64,000 bases of DNA from Aphrocallistes beatrix (Eukaryota > Porifera > Hexactinellida > Sceptrulophora > Aphrocallistidae). A model generated the notes under the pieces. It searched no databases and was not told where the DNA came from. It saw only the letters and a list, made by a program, of their open reading frames with translations. The DNA lies in NCBI GenBank assembly GCA_963281255.1, contig OY725503.1, positions 2,976,001-3,040,000 of the forward strand, in the 5' to 3' direction. This document shows, piece by piece, positions 51,870 to 63,829 of this stretch. Each line of letters begins with the position of its first letter. Within the stretch, counting starts at the first letter, position 1. A program made the position numbers and the translations under genes.

Positions 51870-53768
51870 GGATACCGCCCGTGAAAAATCCATAGGTTTG
51901 GCTTACAGCATATATCAAGAATAGAGATAGATAAGATGTGTGGGCAGGTAGTGCAATTAAAAATATTGAGACATGCCAAACAGTTGGTTCGTATTTCAAG
52001 TTTTGAAGTTACAGCGTCTCAAAGTCGTTTTTTTTTCGTTTTTCCCTAGCACATCTTAATGGTAAGCCCTCCTCCACTCTGTGATTTTTTTGAAACACAA
52101 GTTTGGATCAAATGCTTCGAAAATTCATTCATATATAGTCTATAAAATTTGCAATCGCATAGAACCAAAAGAAAGTTAAAATAACCAAAATTGTTAATTT
52201 TATAGGAGTTTGAAAAAAAGCCCGATTTTCTTTGGAAATCAACAATAAAATCACAAATTTATAAGATATCGAAAATCGAGTGGTCCTACGCTCATCGCCT
52301 AATGATATGGAAATACTCCTGAAATTTTCAAACCTCATCTCAAAGCAATTTTGAGTTAAAATTTTTGAAAGACGGTCAATTTTGGAATTTTAAAGTCTCG
52401 AGATATAGGGATTTGAAGTTTTGATGTTAAGAACGATGTAAAATGAGCTATTAACAATAAATAAAAGCATCCATGGGCATTTAATCGCATGTATACTAAT
52501 TAATTAGATGTATTCAAACAGATTTTGGTGAAAATAGCAAAATTATACCTGAAAATACACAAATTACCTTGAGGCCTCTAACACCGAATATTTTGAACCA
52601 ATTAGGGAATATAATTCATATTCCTAGCACTACAAAGTATAATTCATCGGTTTAGAATGAATGAAGAGCTTCTAAAAAGAATATTAGGAAGTTAGAGCTA
52701 GAGTCTACGACTTTTAGTTTTCAAGTTAAGATTTTCGAAAAATGCTACGTCATCACGTGATAAAAAATTATAAACTTAGCATTCCATTCCATGTAGTACA
52801 CTTATTATTTAAGAATCAGATTTATACCGTCTTGAAAAGTATATTAGGAATTGAGAGCTAAGAATTTGGGTGTATATTTCCCGAGATATGGAGGAATCTG
52901 TTTTTAGACCATAAATGGGGGGCTTTGGCCGAATTTTGGAGATAAATGCTTTGAACTTCCAAAATAATCATGTTGAGTGCTTCAAAATTTCTGTATACAT
53001 TTCTAGTGACTATTGAATTGTTTTTTTGAGTATAATAGCTACTTTTGGGAACTTATTTCATAACAAGATTCGCCATTTTCTAATATATTCAAAGTTCTCC
53101 ATAGAATTTGTATTACAATTAAATCGATGATAAGTCAAGAAATATTTACTTTTTGACAAAGAGATGTTTGAGGAACCTATATATTATCATATATATCCTT
53201 TCATTTAAGATTATAATAGATTATATATCTTCTATAGTTGTTAAGCATTGACATCGAGCACTTTCGGGGCCATAGAGAGGTTTGATGTCCGAACTTTACC
53301 TGCAATATACTATAACTTACGAACTAATGGTCGGATCTGAACAAATTTTTTTTTAACTGTTCAGAATTCTTTTCTATACACAATAGGTAATATCACAACG
53401 GCCATTTCCCGAGCATTTTAGAAATGAAGTCCCTCATAAAGATATTTTTGATTGGATTTTAAGTGCCTCTTTTTCTAAATTCATCTGTTTTATAATATTT
53501 AAAGGGGCGAAAACCATTTTGAGGTTCATATAATTGAAAAAATATCAGATAAGTTAGAAAATAATTGATGAATGCGCCGTAAAACCACGAATAACTTTCC
53601 GATTTTTAGTACGACTGAGCTTTAGGTGCTCAGTTCTAGAATATCAAAATAAATACCGTCCAACAAGTACGATTAGATGGTAGACTACTCAATAATCCGA
53701 TGGAATTAACAATAAAAAATTTCACCATTTTTTTTAATGTCAGGCGATGTTTTTCGAGGGCGGTATCC
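51870..53768. mobile_element. TTAA-flanked non-autonomous element G, copy 1
   Basis: The 1899 bp element has ends GGATACCGCCC and GGGCGGTATCC with TTAA at 51866-51869 and 53769-53772. It is non-coding. TTAA targets are used by piggyBac and Kolobok transposases; the family here is not assigned. A very similar copy is at 57913-59842. Confidence 0.9.
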
Positions 53769-53772
53769 TTAA

Positions 53773-53996
53773 GTGACCCCTTGTTCTTTTCGGCTAGGTT
53801 CAGTGAGTACGAATATGCTGATTAGAACGCTCTGACATATCATATGTGGAATATATGAATGTTTTACCACATTCAACTATACCTGCCACAATGGCATACC
53901 ACATAACTTTCATATATTCCACATATGATATGTCAGAGCGTTCTAATTAGCATATTCGTACACAATGAACCTAGCCGAGAAGAACAAGGGGTCACT
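53773..53996. repeat. Hairpin element with ~88 bp arms
   Basis: GTGACCCCTTGTTCTTTTCG through ATATGTGGAATATATGAATG is repeated as a nearly exact reverse complement ending GGGGTCAC, around a ~45 bp loop. The left side abuts TTAA and the right side TTGA, a likely mutated TTAA. Confidence 0.85.
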
Positions 53997-54430
53997 TGAT
54001 ATGGTTGCAACAAAATTTGGAAATCGGAATGTTTTAACATTCCTGGCCGTTGCTAGGAACGGGCAACCAAAACAATTCTCCAAATATGGTCAATATATAT
54101 ATCAAATTGCTGGAAATTTAGTGCTGGACACGAATTCAGCAATCAAAATATGATCTGGTGTGATTAAAAGAAGATATTATTGATAGATTCAATCCCGGTG
54201 ATATCACATTATTATATGTAAAATTCAAATATTAATAATTCGTTTAAAAATCGATATTCAAATTTGAAATTTGAAACACAAAATACACCAAAGGTGAAAT
54301 AAACGTAGTTTGATGGAAAAGTTTTATCATAAATATTTCATGAGATATTAACCAAAAACTGAGACCTAAATTTGATATGTCACTGCTAACTCATTGTGTG
54401 AAAATTTAAAATTTAAACTTAAAACTGGAA

Positions 54431-55120
54431 TACACCAACTCTCTTCTTTCCACTTGTTTAATTATTTTTGATCTAGGACGAATACTTTTCGAGTTATAAG
54501 CGATTAAGTGTGACTTCCAATCCGCCCTGAATCCGCTGCTAAGATAACACTCTTGGAATAGTCACGGATTCATTAGAAATTCGAAATTATTGTCTTATTG
54601 TAAATGTCAGAATATCGATTTATCATCTGGTGCTTTACGTTTACGCCAAACAAGATGATAAATTGGCCTCGAATGTACGTGTAGCCTCTAATGTTAGAGT
54701 AGATCTCTCTTTTAATTTTTCCTATACGTAGATTTGGCAGTTTCTTACTGCCACACTATCAGGATGGATGATAGTGAATTGCAGGTGCTTTCTTGAAGTA
54801 ACCATTTGACTTGTTAATAGTTAGACGAGCTTTACATAATTATCTCTCAAGGCACCGCCAATATACAATATCCATCGCGTCTTTTTCTGGCAAATACCCA
54901 TTATTGATTATTTTTTAGCTCCCTAAAAATTTTGTAGTATATTTCATTATCATTGTTCCACAAAAGTATATTAACAGATATTTATAAGACGTTTAGTAAG
55001 ATTTTTCGAATAACAAGCCAAAATCCAAGGTAATGCAACCAAACATATCCAATTATTATTGTTTTGTAATTTTTTTACATCGACACTTGTAGTATTTCAT
55101 CATTGTCCGATAAAGAGCGC
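54431..55120. other. Gene-free stretch
   Basis: No gene, paired terminal repeat or copy of a window repeat was recognised. Confidence 0.45.
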
Positions 55121-55129
55121 CTTAGAAGT

Positions 55130-55735
55130 CCCGCGAAGGTGTTATCACCCGATAACCTCGCCAAATGAAGAAAATCATCATATTAGATCGGCGGATCACC
55201 TATGAAGGGATAATGGAGGAACTCCAGATTCGAAGAAATTCAATTACAACCATACTCCATGATTATCTGGGTGTGAGGAAATTATCAGCCCTTTTGATCT
55301 CTCATGGAGTTTCTGATTAGCAAAAAGACACAAGAGTGGAATGGTTCAAGTTTATGCTCCACAAATCCAGATCAGATCTGGAGAGTCGAAAGCTGTAAAT
55401 AAGATCGTTACAATTGATGAAAGTTGGATTTACCAATATGATAGGGAAAAAGCAACAGTCTACAGTTTGGTTATTTCCTGATGAGGCTCCACCCCAAAAT
55501 GTTAAGTGCGCCTTGAGTGCTGGAAAGCAAATGGTTGATACATTTGTGTCAGGAAGTGGTCATATTGCTACCATCACTTTACTGGAACAGAAGACAGTTA
55601 CGAAAGACAGTCGGAATACAATTCTGCGATTCTAGATATCCCCAAAGAACAATGGAAAGAGTGCTTTAAAAAGTGGTTTTGGCGGAAGAAACTTTGCATA
55701 GATTGTGATGGGGAGTACTTTGAAAAACTGTGAAA
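55130..55735 (+). pseudogene. Mariner transposase remnant with internal deletion
   Basis: Frames read RRITYEGIMEELQI and ITTILHDYLGVRKLSALLI, then ESWIYQYD-like sequence near 55418 (TIDESWIY), STVWLFPDEAPPQN, KQMVDTFVSGSGHIATI, and at the end KEQWKECFKKWFWRKK and CDGEYFEKL. The block with the second and third catalytic Asp residues is deleted near 55640. Several stops are present. It is a DD34D-type mariner relic. Confidence 0.75.
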
Positions 55736-55829
55736 ATTATGGTTAATTCTGATAACCTTAAGTGCTTGAGTCTAAAAAACTTTCGGTCTGACCTACGTAA
55801 TATGGTATCAAGGGACATATTTTCGTTGC

Positions 55830-56190
55830 TAAAATTATAATTGGTCGTCATCTGATTGCGCAATAAATCATATTTATGACGAATTTAGTGATTTTCAGAG
55901 GCGGTTTTAGTGCTTTTGATTTATCGCATTGAACTGAGCAGTCAATGATTTGATTCGAAAAATTTGGAATTTTTTCATGGAATTTTTCTAAATTCCACCG
56001 TTTCAATGGAAAGGCATTTTGGTCATTTGAAGCAATATCTTGAAAACCGCAATAACTAGGAATTCATATTCATCTTATTTGATAGCCGATAGACTGCTTC
56101 AAATTAAGAGAAATACAATTTCTACACTAAATTTTAATGGTTTGCGATTTATTAGACAATTTATTATATTGGGAACATTTGGTAATTTGT
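55830..56190. repeat. Fragment of the TGGGGAATTC foldback family
   Basis: ATTGCGCAATAAATCATATTT, TGATTCGAAAAATTTGGA and CAATAACTAGGAATTCAT correspond to the inner arm at about 26915-27190. It is a third, degraded copy. Confidence 0.65.
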
Positions 56191-56646
56191 CTTTTTGATA
56201 TTTGTTTAAACCTGCAGTGTTTGACAAATCTGGTAGTTTGGTGGCGATTGCCGCCAAAATTTAATTATAAACCACAAAATTCCTGAGCGTGGTGGCTGCC
56301 TGAGCCACCAAACTTTGTGAAGTTCTAATCTATTTATATCGTATATTTAGAATTTGGAGACTTTTAGCAACCAGAAAAAGTAAATAGTGGTTAAGATAGC
56401 CACCAACATATTTTGATTTTATATCGCACTGGACTAGCCTGAAATATTCAGAAACCTCTTATAGTGCTTCCCATGCTATTTTAGTTGATCGGATACTATC
56501 ATATTTATACCAGGGGTATTCACTAAGTTAAGCACTAAGTTCGAACTTAGTTTAATTTCAAGATTTGAGTCTGTAGAGCCGCATGTTCTATATTTGATAG
56601 GTTGCATTCACTTGAGTCGCACTTTGGGCGCCTAGGCTCAATTTGA
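56191..56646. other. Gene-free stretch
   Basis: AGTTTGGTGGCGATTGCCGCC (56233) and GCCACCAAACTTTGTG (56314) form an imperfect inverted pair, possibly a MITE relic. A tiny GC-rich family A fragment (TGGGCGCCTAGGCTCAATTT) is at about 56625. No gene. Confidence 0.4.
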
Positions 56647-57683
56647 TTAAGGTTGGCTTTTCCTATAATAGCTAACTTTTGACTTTTTCATCCCTATTCA
56701 TTTAATTTTGCAGTGCAGATTTGAATCGCAAATTTGTCTGCAAAACTGCATTAATAATCGAAATAATTCAACAGATAAAAAATTTTTTTAAAAAATTGGT
56801 CAATTTACAAGTAAGAAATCGAACACAATATGCTTACAACCCTTTAGAAACTTTTCAAATTCTCTCATAAAACGACAGATTTTTGAAATTTTGAAAATTG
56901 TTAAAAATTCACACCAAAACACCCGAGGAATTTTATTTTTAGCAATTTGACACTATTTTTTTCGTAATTCTCTTTTTATTCGTAATATCAAAAATCTGTC
57001 TGTTCATTATGTTCGACTCTTCGAGATCTATCAAAAACCGTTGAGTTTTCGCCCCTATATTGAATTTACAAAAGTTATCACCTTTATAATTGCTGAAAAA
57101 AAAAGGCTCAGAAAATAGGATTTAGAAAATATTTATATATTTCCCCCAATTTTCATTAATTTTAACTGCTTTAGAATAATAAATAACATGCAAATATCCT
57201 TATTCGACAACTTATAGCAGTACTTAACATCAAAATATGGTATATCAAAATTTTTCACCATCAAAAAAGTGAAAAACTGGTCATTGATGCCTGGCCACCC
57301 AAAAATAACCACATTCGATAGTATCCGTCGGAATCCCAGATCAATAACTTCTTTGAACCATGTCATATCATCATTTGAATGCTGAATTCGTCTCAGGCAT
57401 TGAATTTCCAGCAATTTGATATATATATATTGACCATATTTGGAGAATTTTTTGGTTGTCCGTGCCTAATTTTTTCACATTCCTGGCCGTTGCTAGGAAC
57501 CCACAGCCAAAAGTCCTGAGCATGAATTTAGCATTAAAACAATGATCTGATATGGTTCAAAGAAGTTATTGATATGTGACATTTCGCTTCAAAAATGTGT
57601 CCTTTTTGGGCGACACCAGGTAGTGGTACAATTGGCTCTAAGTGGCGAAATATTAGCATTGAAATTCTAAAAATCTAAATTAA

Positions 57684-60600
57684 GGTTGGCCTTACCTATG
57701 GGCATTTTGTTTTTTATCAAAAATTTGCCAAAGGGCATTTTTAAGCATTTTTAGGGTTCTAAACATTAATCTCGATTTTAGAATTTCAATGCTAATATTT
57801 CGCCACTTAGAGCAATTTGTACCACCTGGTGTCACCCAAAAAAGGACACATTTTTGAACCGAAATGTATCATATCCATAACTTCTTTGAACCATGTCCGA
57901 TCATCATTTTAAGGATACCGCCCGTGAAAAATCCATAGGTTTGGCTTACAGCATATATCAAGAATAGAGATATATAAGATGTTAAGCGTGGGCAGGTAGT
58001 GCAATTAAAAAATATTGAGACATGCCAAACAGTTTTTGGTTGGCATTTCTAGTTTTTGAGTTACAGGGTCTCAAAGTCGGTTTTTTTCCGTTCTTCCCTA
58101 GCACATCTTAATGGTAAGCCCTCCTCCACTCTGTGATTTTTTTAAAGTACATGTTTGGATCAAATGCTTCAAAAATTTATTCATAGATAGTCTATCATAT
58201 TTGCCACTTCATAGGACCAGAAGAAAGTTTAAATTGGAAAAATTGTAAATTTTATCGGTGTCCGATTAAAAAGGGCCAAAAAACGGCGAAAAAAGCACGA
58301 TTTTCAATGGAAATCAGCAATAAAATCACATATTTGTAAGATATCGAAAATCGAGTGGTCCTACGCTCATCGCCTAATGATATGTAACAACTCCTCAAAT
58401 TTTCAGACCTCTATCTCAAGGCAATTTTGAGTTAAAATTTTTGAAAGACGGTCAATTTTGGAATTTTAAAGTCCCGAGATATAGGGATTTGAAGTTTTGA
58501 TGTTAAGAACGATGTAAAATGAGCTATTAACGATAAATAAAAGCATCCACGGACATTTAATCGCATGTATACTAATGAATTAGATGTATTCCAACAGATT
58601 TTGGAGAAAATAGCAAAATTATACTGAAAATTCACAAATTACCTTGAGGCCTCTAACCCCGAATATTTTGAACCAATTAGGGAATATAATTCATATTCCT
58701 AGCAGTACAAAGTATAATTCATCGGTTTAGAATGAATAAAGAGCTTCTAAAAAGTATATTAGGAAGTTAGAGCGAGAGTCTACGACTTTTAGTTTTAAAG
58801 TTAGGATTTTCGAAAAATGCTACGTCATCACGTGATAAAAATTTGAAACTTAGCATTCCATTCCATGTAGTACACTTATTATTTAAGAATCAGATATATA
58901 CCGTCTTGAAAAGTATATTAGGAATTGAGAGCTAAGAATTTGGGTGTATATTTCCCGAGATATGGAGGAATATGTTTTTGGACCATAAATGGGGGGCTTT
59001 GACCTAATTTTGGAGATAAATGCTTTGAACTTCCAAAATAATCATGTTGAGTGCTTCAAAATTTCTGTATACATTGCTAGTGACTATTTCATTGTTTTTT
59101 GAGTATAATAGCTACTTTTGGGAACTTATTTCATGACAAGATTCGCCATTTTCTAATATATTCAAAGTTCTCCATAGAATTTGTATTACAATAAAATCGA
59201 TGATAAGTGAAGAAATATTTACTTTTTGACAAAGAGATGTTTGAGGAACCTATATATTATCATATATATCCTTTCATTTAAGATTATTATAGATTACATA
59301 TCATCAATAGTTTTTAAGCATTGACATCGAGCACTTTCGGGGCCATATAGAGGTTTGATGTCCGAACTTTACCTACAATATACTATAACTTACGAACTAA
59401 AGGTCGGATCTGAACAAATTTTTTTAAAAAATGTTCAGAATTCTTTTCTATACACAATAGCTAATATCACAACGGCCATTTCCCGAGCATTTTTGAAATG
59501 AAGTCCCTCATAAAGATATTTTTGATTGGATTTTAAGTGCCTCTTTTTCTAAATTCATCTGTTTTATAATATTTAAAGGGGCCAAAACCATTTTGAGGTT
59601 CATATAATTGAAAAATTATCAGATAAGCTGGAAAATAATTGATGATTGCGCCGCAAAACCACGAATAACTAGCCGATTTTTAGTACCACTGAGCTTTAGG
59701 TGCTAATTTCTAGAATATCAAAATAAATACCGTCCAACAAGTACGATTAGATGGTAGACTACTCAATAATCCGATGGAATTAACAATAAAAAATTCCATC
59801 ATTTTTTTTTATGTCAGGCGATGTTTTTCGAGGGCGGTATCCTTAATGCTAAATTCGTCCTCAGCACTAAATTTCCAGCAATTTGATATATATATATTGG
59901 ACACATTTGGAGAAATTCTTTGGCTGTGGATTCCTAGCAACGGCCAGGAATGTGAAAAATTCCTGGCCGTTGCTATGCACGGACATCCAAAAAATTATCT
60001 AAATATGGTCAATATATACGTATATCAAATTGCTGGAAATTTAGTGCTGAGCACGAATTTAGCAATAAAATGATGATCTGACATGGTTCAAAGAAGTTAT
60101 TGATCTGGGATTCCTGCGGATACTATCGAATGTGGTTATTTTTGGGCGGCCAGTCATCAATTACCAGTTTTCACACTTTTGATGGTGAAAAATTTTGATA
60201 TACCATATTTTGAAGTTAAGTACTGCTTTAAGTTGTCGAATAAGGATATTTGCATGTTATTTATTATTCCAAAGCAGTTAAAACTAATGGAAATTGAGGG
60301 ACTTATAAAAATATTTTCTAAATCCTATTTTCTGATACTTTTTTTTCAGCAATTATAAAGGTGATAACTTTTTGTAAATTCAACATAGGGGCGAAAACTC
60401 GGTTTTTGATAGATCTCGAAGAGTAGAACATAATAAACTGACAGATTTTTGATATTAGGAATAAAAAGAGAATTATGAAAAAAATAGTGTCAAAATTACT
60501 AAAATAATATTCCTCGGATGTTTTGGTGTGAATTTTTGACAAATTTCAAAAATCTGTCTGTTCATTAGTTAGATAATCGATTTATGATCGAATTTGAAAA

Positions 60601-60802
60601 GTTTCTAAAGGTTTGTAAGAATATTGTGTCCGATTTCTTTCTTGTAAAATGACCAAATCTTTTTTAAAAATTTTTTATCTGTTGGAATATTTCAATTATT
60701 AATGCAGTTTTGCAGATAACTCTGCGATTCAGATCTGCACTGAAAAAATTGAATGAATCGGTTGAAAAAGTCAAAAGTTAGCTATTATAGGAAAGACCAA
60801 CC
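57684..60802. mobile_element. GGTTGGCC element beta, in opposite orientation, split by element G
   Basis: The left end is GGTTGGCCTTACCTATGGGC and the right end TATTATAGGAAAGACCAACC. The two ends are the two end types of alpha in reverse order, so beta is inverted relative to alpha. Without the inserted element G it is about 1.19 kb, the size of the intact copy at 60904-62096. Confidence 0.85.
57913..59842. mobile_element. TTAA-flanked non-autonomous element G, copy 2
   Basis: The 1930 bp element is nearly identical to 51870-53768, with ends GGATACCGCCC and GGGCGGTATCC and TTAA at 57909-57912 and 59843-59846. It has extra sequence near 58260 (AAAAAGGGCCAAAAAACGG) absent from copy 1. No protein is encoded. 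Confidence 0.9.
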
Positions 60803-60903
60803 TTAATGTTTAGGACCCCTTTAGGGATCTAAAAATGATTAAAAAGGAGTTTTGGCAAATTTTAGATAAAAAACAAAATGCCTATATGAAAGGCCAACCT
60901 TAA

Positions 60904-62096
60904 GGTTGGCCTTTCCTATTATAGCTAACTTTTGACTTTTTCAACCGATTCATTTAATTTTTTTCAGTGCAGATTTGAATCGCTGAGTTATCTGCAAAAC
61001 TGCATTAATAATTGAAACAATTAAAGAGAAAAAAAAATTTTAAAAAAATTTGGTCATTTTACAAGTAAGAAATCGGGAACAATATGCTTACAATCCATTA
61101 GAAACTTTTCAAATTCATTCATAAATCGATGATCTAACTAATGAACAGACAGATTTTTGAAATTTTGAAAATTGTTAAAATTCACACCAAACACCCGAGG
61201 AATTTTATTTTTAGTAGTTTTGACACTATTTTTTTCTTAATTCTCTTTTTATTTGTATTTTCAAAATTATGTCTGTTCATTATGTTCTACTCTTCGAGAT
61301 CTATCAGAAACCGTTAAGTTTTCGTCCCTATGTTGAATTTACAAAAAGTTATCACCTTTATAATTGCTGAAAAAAAAGTCTCAGAAAATAGGATTTAGAA
61401 AATATTTATATATGTCCCTCAATTTCCATTAGTTTTAACTGTTTTGGAATATTAAATAACTTGCAAATATCCTTATTCGACAACTTATAGCACTACTTAA
61501 CTTCAAAATATGGTATATCAAATTTTTCTCCATCAAAAGTGGGAAAATGGTCATTGCTGACTGGCCATCCGAAAATAACCACATTCGATAGTGTCCACCG
61601 GAATTCGAGATCAATAACTTCTTCGAACCATGTCAGATCATCATTTTTTAATACTAAATTCGTGCTCAGCACTAAATTTCCAGCAATTTGATATATATAT
61701 TGACCATATTTGGAGAAGTTTTTGGATGTCCGTGCATAGCAACGGCCAGAAATTTTTTCACATTCCTGCCCGTTGTTAGGAACCCGCAGCCAAAGAATTT
61801 CTCCAAATATGTCCAATATATATATCAAATTGCTGGAGATTTAGTGCTGAACACGAATTTAGCATTAAAATGATGATCTGACATGGTTTAAAGTAGTTAT
61901 GGATATGAGACAAAATGTGTCCTTTTTTAGGCGACACCAGGTGGTACAAGTGGCTCTAAGTGGCGAAATATTAGCACTGAAATTCTAAAAATCAAAATTA
62001 GTGTTTAGAACCCCTTGAGTTATCATAAAATGGTTAAAAACGACTTTGGTCAAATTTTTGTTAAAAAACAAAATGCCCATAGGAAAGGCCAACCCA
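60904..62096. mobile_element. GGTTGGCC element gamma, uninterrupted
   Basis: The 1193 bp element starts GGTTGGCCTTTCCTATTATA and ends CATAGGAAAGGCCAACC, back to back with alpha across a single TTAA (60900-60903). The right flank has CCAA rather than TTAA. The central hairpin contains GCAACGGCCAG and GTTGTTAGGAACC-like sequence. Non-coding. Confidence 0.8.
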
Positions 62097-63461
62097 AGGC
62101 CTACTTAACTCAGGCCTCACAGTAGAATGGAAATATTGTACCAGGGATGCAGTCGAAGCCGGTAATTGTTAATTAACCACAATGTTTTATTCATGTTTAT
62201 CTATTCACAATTACCCATAACATTTTCATACAATCATGTTCGTATATACTTTAATTTATAAAAATAGCATCTATATATAATTTAATCATAATAATAAATA
62301 TTTACATACATTTCTTTTTTGCACTAGCTACGTACTTACATTTGAAATGCCGACCAGTTGCTCGGCACCTGGTTGCAAGTGTAACTACAAGTCTGAAGAT
62401 CGTGTGACTCTTTTCAAGATGCCGCAGAAACCAGATCAACTTAGACACGCTTGGGTTCGGGCACTCCGCAGAGATGATATAGACGAGTTAAATGCTGTTT
62501 ACGTCTGTGTGAAGCACTTTAGGACTGAAGATATCGAGTACACGCACAAGGTTCCCAACGGAGATGGTACTTTTCCCGAAATCCCTAGAGTGAACCCAAA
62601 GCTGAAAGATGATGCTGTACCAGTCTTTCTACCAGGATGTCCCTCATACTACTCCCAATCTGCAGCTAAGCGAAGTCGTCGGTCTCTCGACTCAAAAGAT
62701 TACCTCAATCAAGCTTTGACACTTAGCCTGAGATCTGATGCTGAAGAAAAAGAGAGATTTAAGGTTAGCTGCTCCCAGGAAATGCAAGGTAAGTTCTCAC
62801 TTATTTATTTACCTAAAACCTGGTCATTATGGTACCCAGATGAACATAGCTTGATTTTTATGCGTCCTAGTTTAGAGAATTCTAGTATACTAGTTGATGT
62901 TTATTTGGTAGTAACGTTCGATCTTTCTATCAAGGCCTTTTATAAAAATGTGATTTTTCCACATTCGCTCAGTTGCCTCAGTGATATTCGACAACTTGAA
63001 TCACTTGTGAATGAAATTTCTAGCGCGCCTTATCGATGTGAGCCATCTAAGAATTCTGAATCTACTGCTTCCCATATATCATCAGCGAATGTTCATATCC
63101 AACAAGCCATTGATATTATGCATACCAGTTCGGATGTGGAAACATCTGAGCATCCAGAAATTTTTCGACTCCAATTCATTCAATGCCAATTAGAAAACAG
63201 TCTTGTTCTCAAAAATAAACGTAGATACAACATACTCACACAAATATTTTCTCTTAAAACACATCTCGCCAGCTTGTTATAAGTATCTCCAGCACATGCC
63301 TTGCCTATCACTTCCTCACTTCAATACTTTAGAAAAATTGTACTCTTCATTTGGGCTCGAAAATGAATTATTTCCATTCCTGAGGCAAGCGACGTGTTCT
63401 TTTTCGAATGAACAAAAACATGTCATCCTTCAAATGGATGAACTTCACGTAAAACCCGGTA

Positions 63462-63649
63462 CAGTAGAACTCGGTTAGTACGTACTCGGGATACAACGTA
63501 CTTCGGCTTAGTACGTACTCATTTCTCTGAACCAGAATTCATTTATTATCTGGATTCCTATGTAATATCAACTCGGTTAGAACGTACTTACGGATAGTAC
63601 GTGCTTTTTTCCGCTTCCTGGAGGGGTACGTCTTATCCGAGTTCTACTG
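63462..63649. repeat. Pogo/Tigger-like MITE, CAGTAGAACTCGG family, copy 2
   Basis: The 188 bp element has ends CAGTAGAACTCGGTTAGTAC and TTATCCGAGTTCTACTG, flanked by TA (63460-63461 and 63650-63651). It is inserted in the P-like transposase gene and is homologous to 24543-24711. Confidence 0.9.
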
Positions 63650-63661
63650 TATATCATACAA

Positions 63662-63829
63662 CAGGGCCGGCGGAACTGGTCCGGCTGGTCCGGCTTTGGC
63701 CGGACCAATTTTATGCCATTATGGCTTATTTTCATATGCAAAATTGCTTTTGGCCGGACCAACTTCCGCTTTGGCCGGACCAACTTCTGCTTTGGCCGGA
63801 CCAATAAAAAGTTGCTTCCGCCGGGCCTG
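63662..63829. repeat. MITE with CAGGGCCGGC ends and 5 bp duplication
   Basis: The 168 bp element has ends CAGGGCCGGCGGAAC and GCTTCCGCCGGGCCTG, flanked by TACAA (63657-63661 and 63830-63834). The interior repeats TTTGGCCGGACCAA four times. The ends look hAT-like, but the duplication is 5 bp. Confidence 0.85.

Larger units (their letters stand above)
51000..54430. repeat. Large foldback, host of three nested elements
   Basis: The left arm (51000-51327, 51808-51865) and right arm (53997-54430) are reverse complements, including CACACAATGAGTTAGCAGTG and TTTCCAGCAATTTGATATAT. The centre holds GGAGAATTGTTTTGGTTGCC and its mirror. Nested inside are a Tc1-end foldback (51328-51805), a 1.9 kb TTAA element (51870-53768) and a hairpin element (53773-53996). 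Confidence 0.8.
56651..60899. mobile_element. GGTTGGCC element alpha, split by element beta
   Basis: The left end is GGTTGGCTTTTCCTATAATA and the right end ATATGAAAGGCCAACC, with TTAA at 56647-56650 and 60900-60903. Its own sequence is 56651-57679 plus 60807-60899, about 1.1 kb. Element beta sits between, flanked by TTAA (57680-57683 and 60803-60806). Removing beta gives AAATCTAAATTAATGTTTAG, which matches AAATCAAAATTAGTGTTTAG in the uninterrupted copy at 60904. Non-coding. Confidence 0.85.

Noticed and set aside
53041..53400. Possible host exon inside element G
   Set aside because: The same sequence is in the second copy at 59.1-59.4 kb with no shared open frame, so it is element DNA.
60313..60550. 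Serial frames in the GGTTGGCC elements suggesting coding
   Set aside because: Frames are not conserved between alpha, beta and gamma, and the sequence is mostly T and A runs.
62788..62800. A consensus-like donor (CAAG/GTAAGT) in the THAP transposase copy C
   Set aside because: The frame continues past it for about 160 codons with sequence paralleling copy A, and no matching acceptor was evident, so I do not propose an intron. It remains possible.
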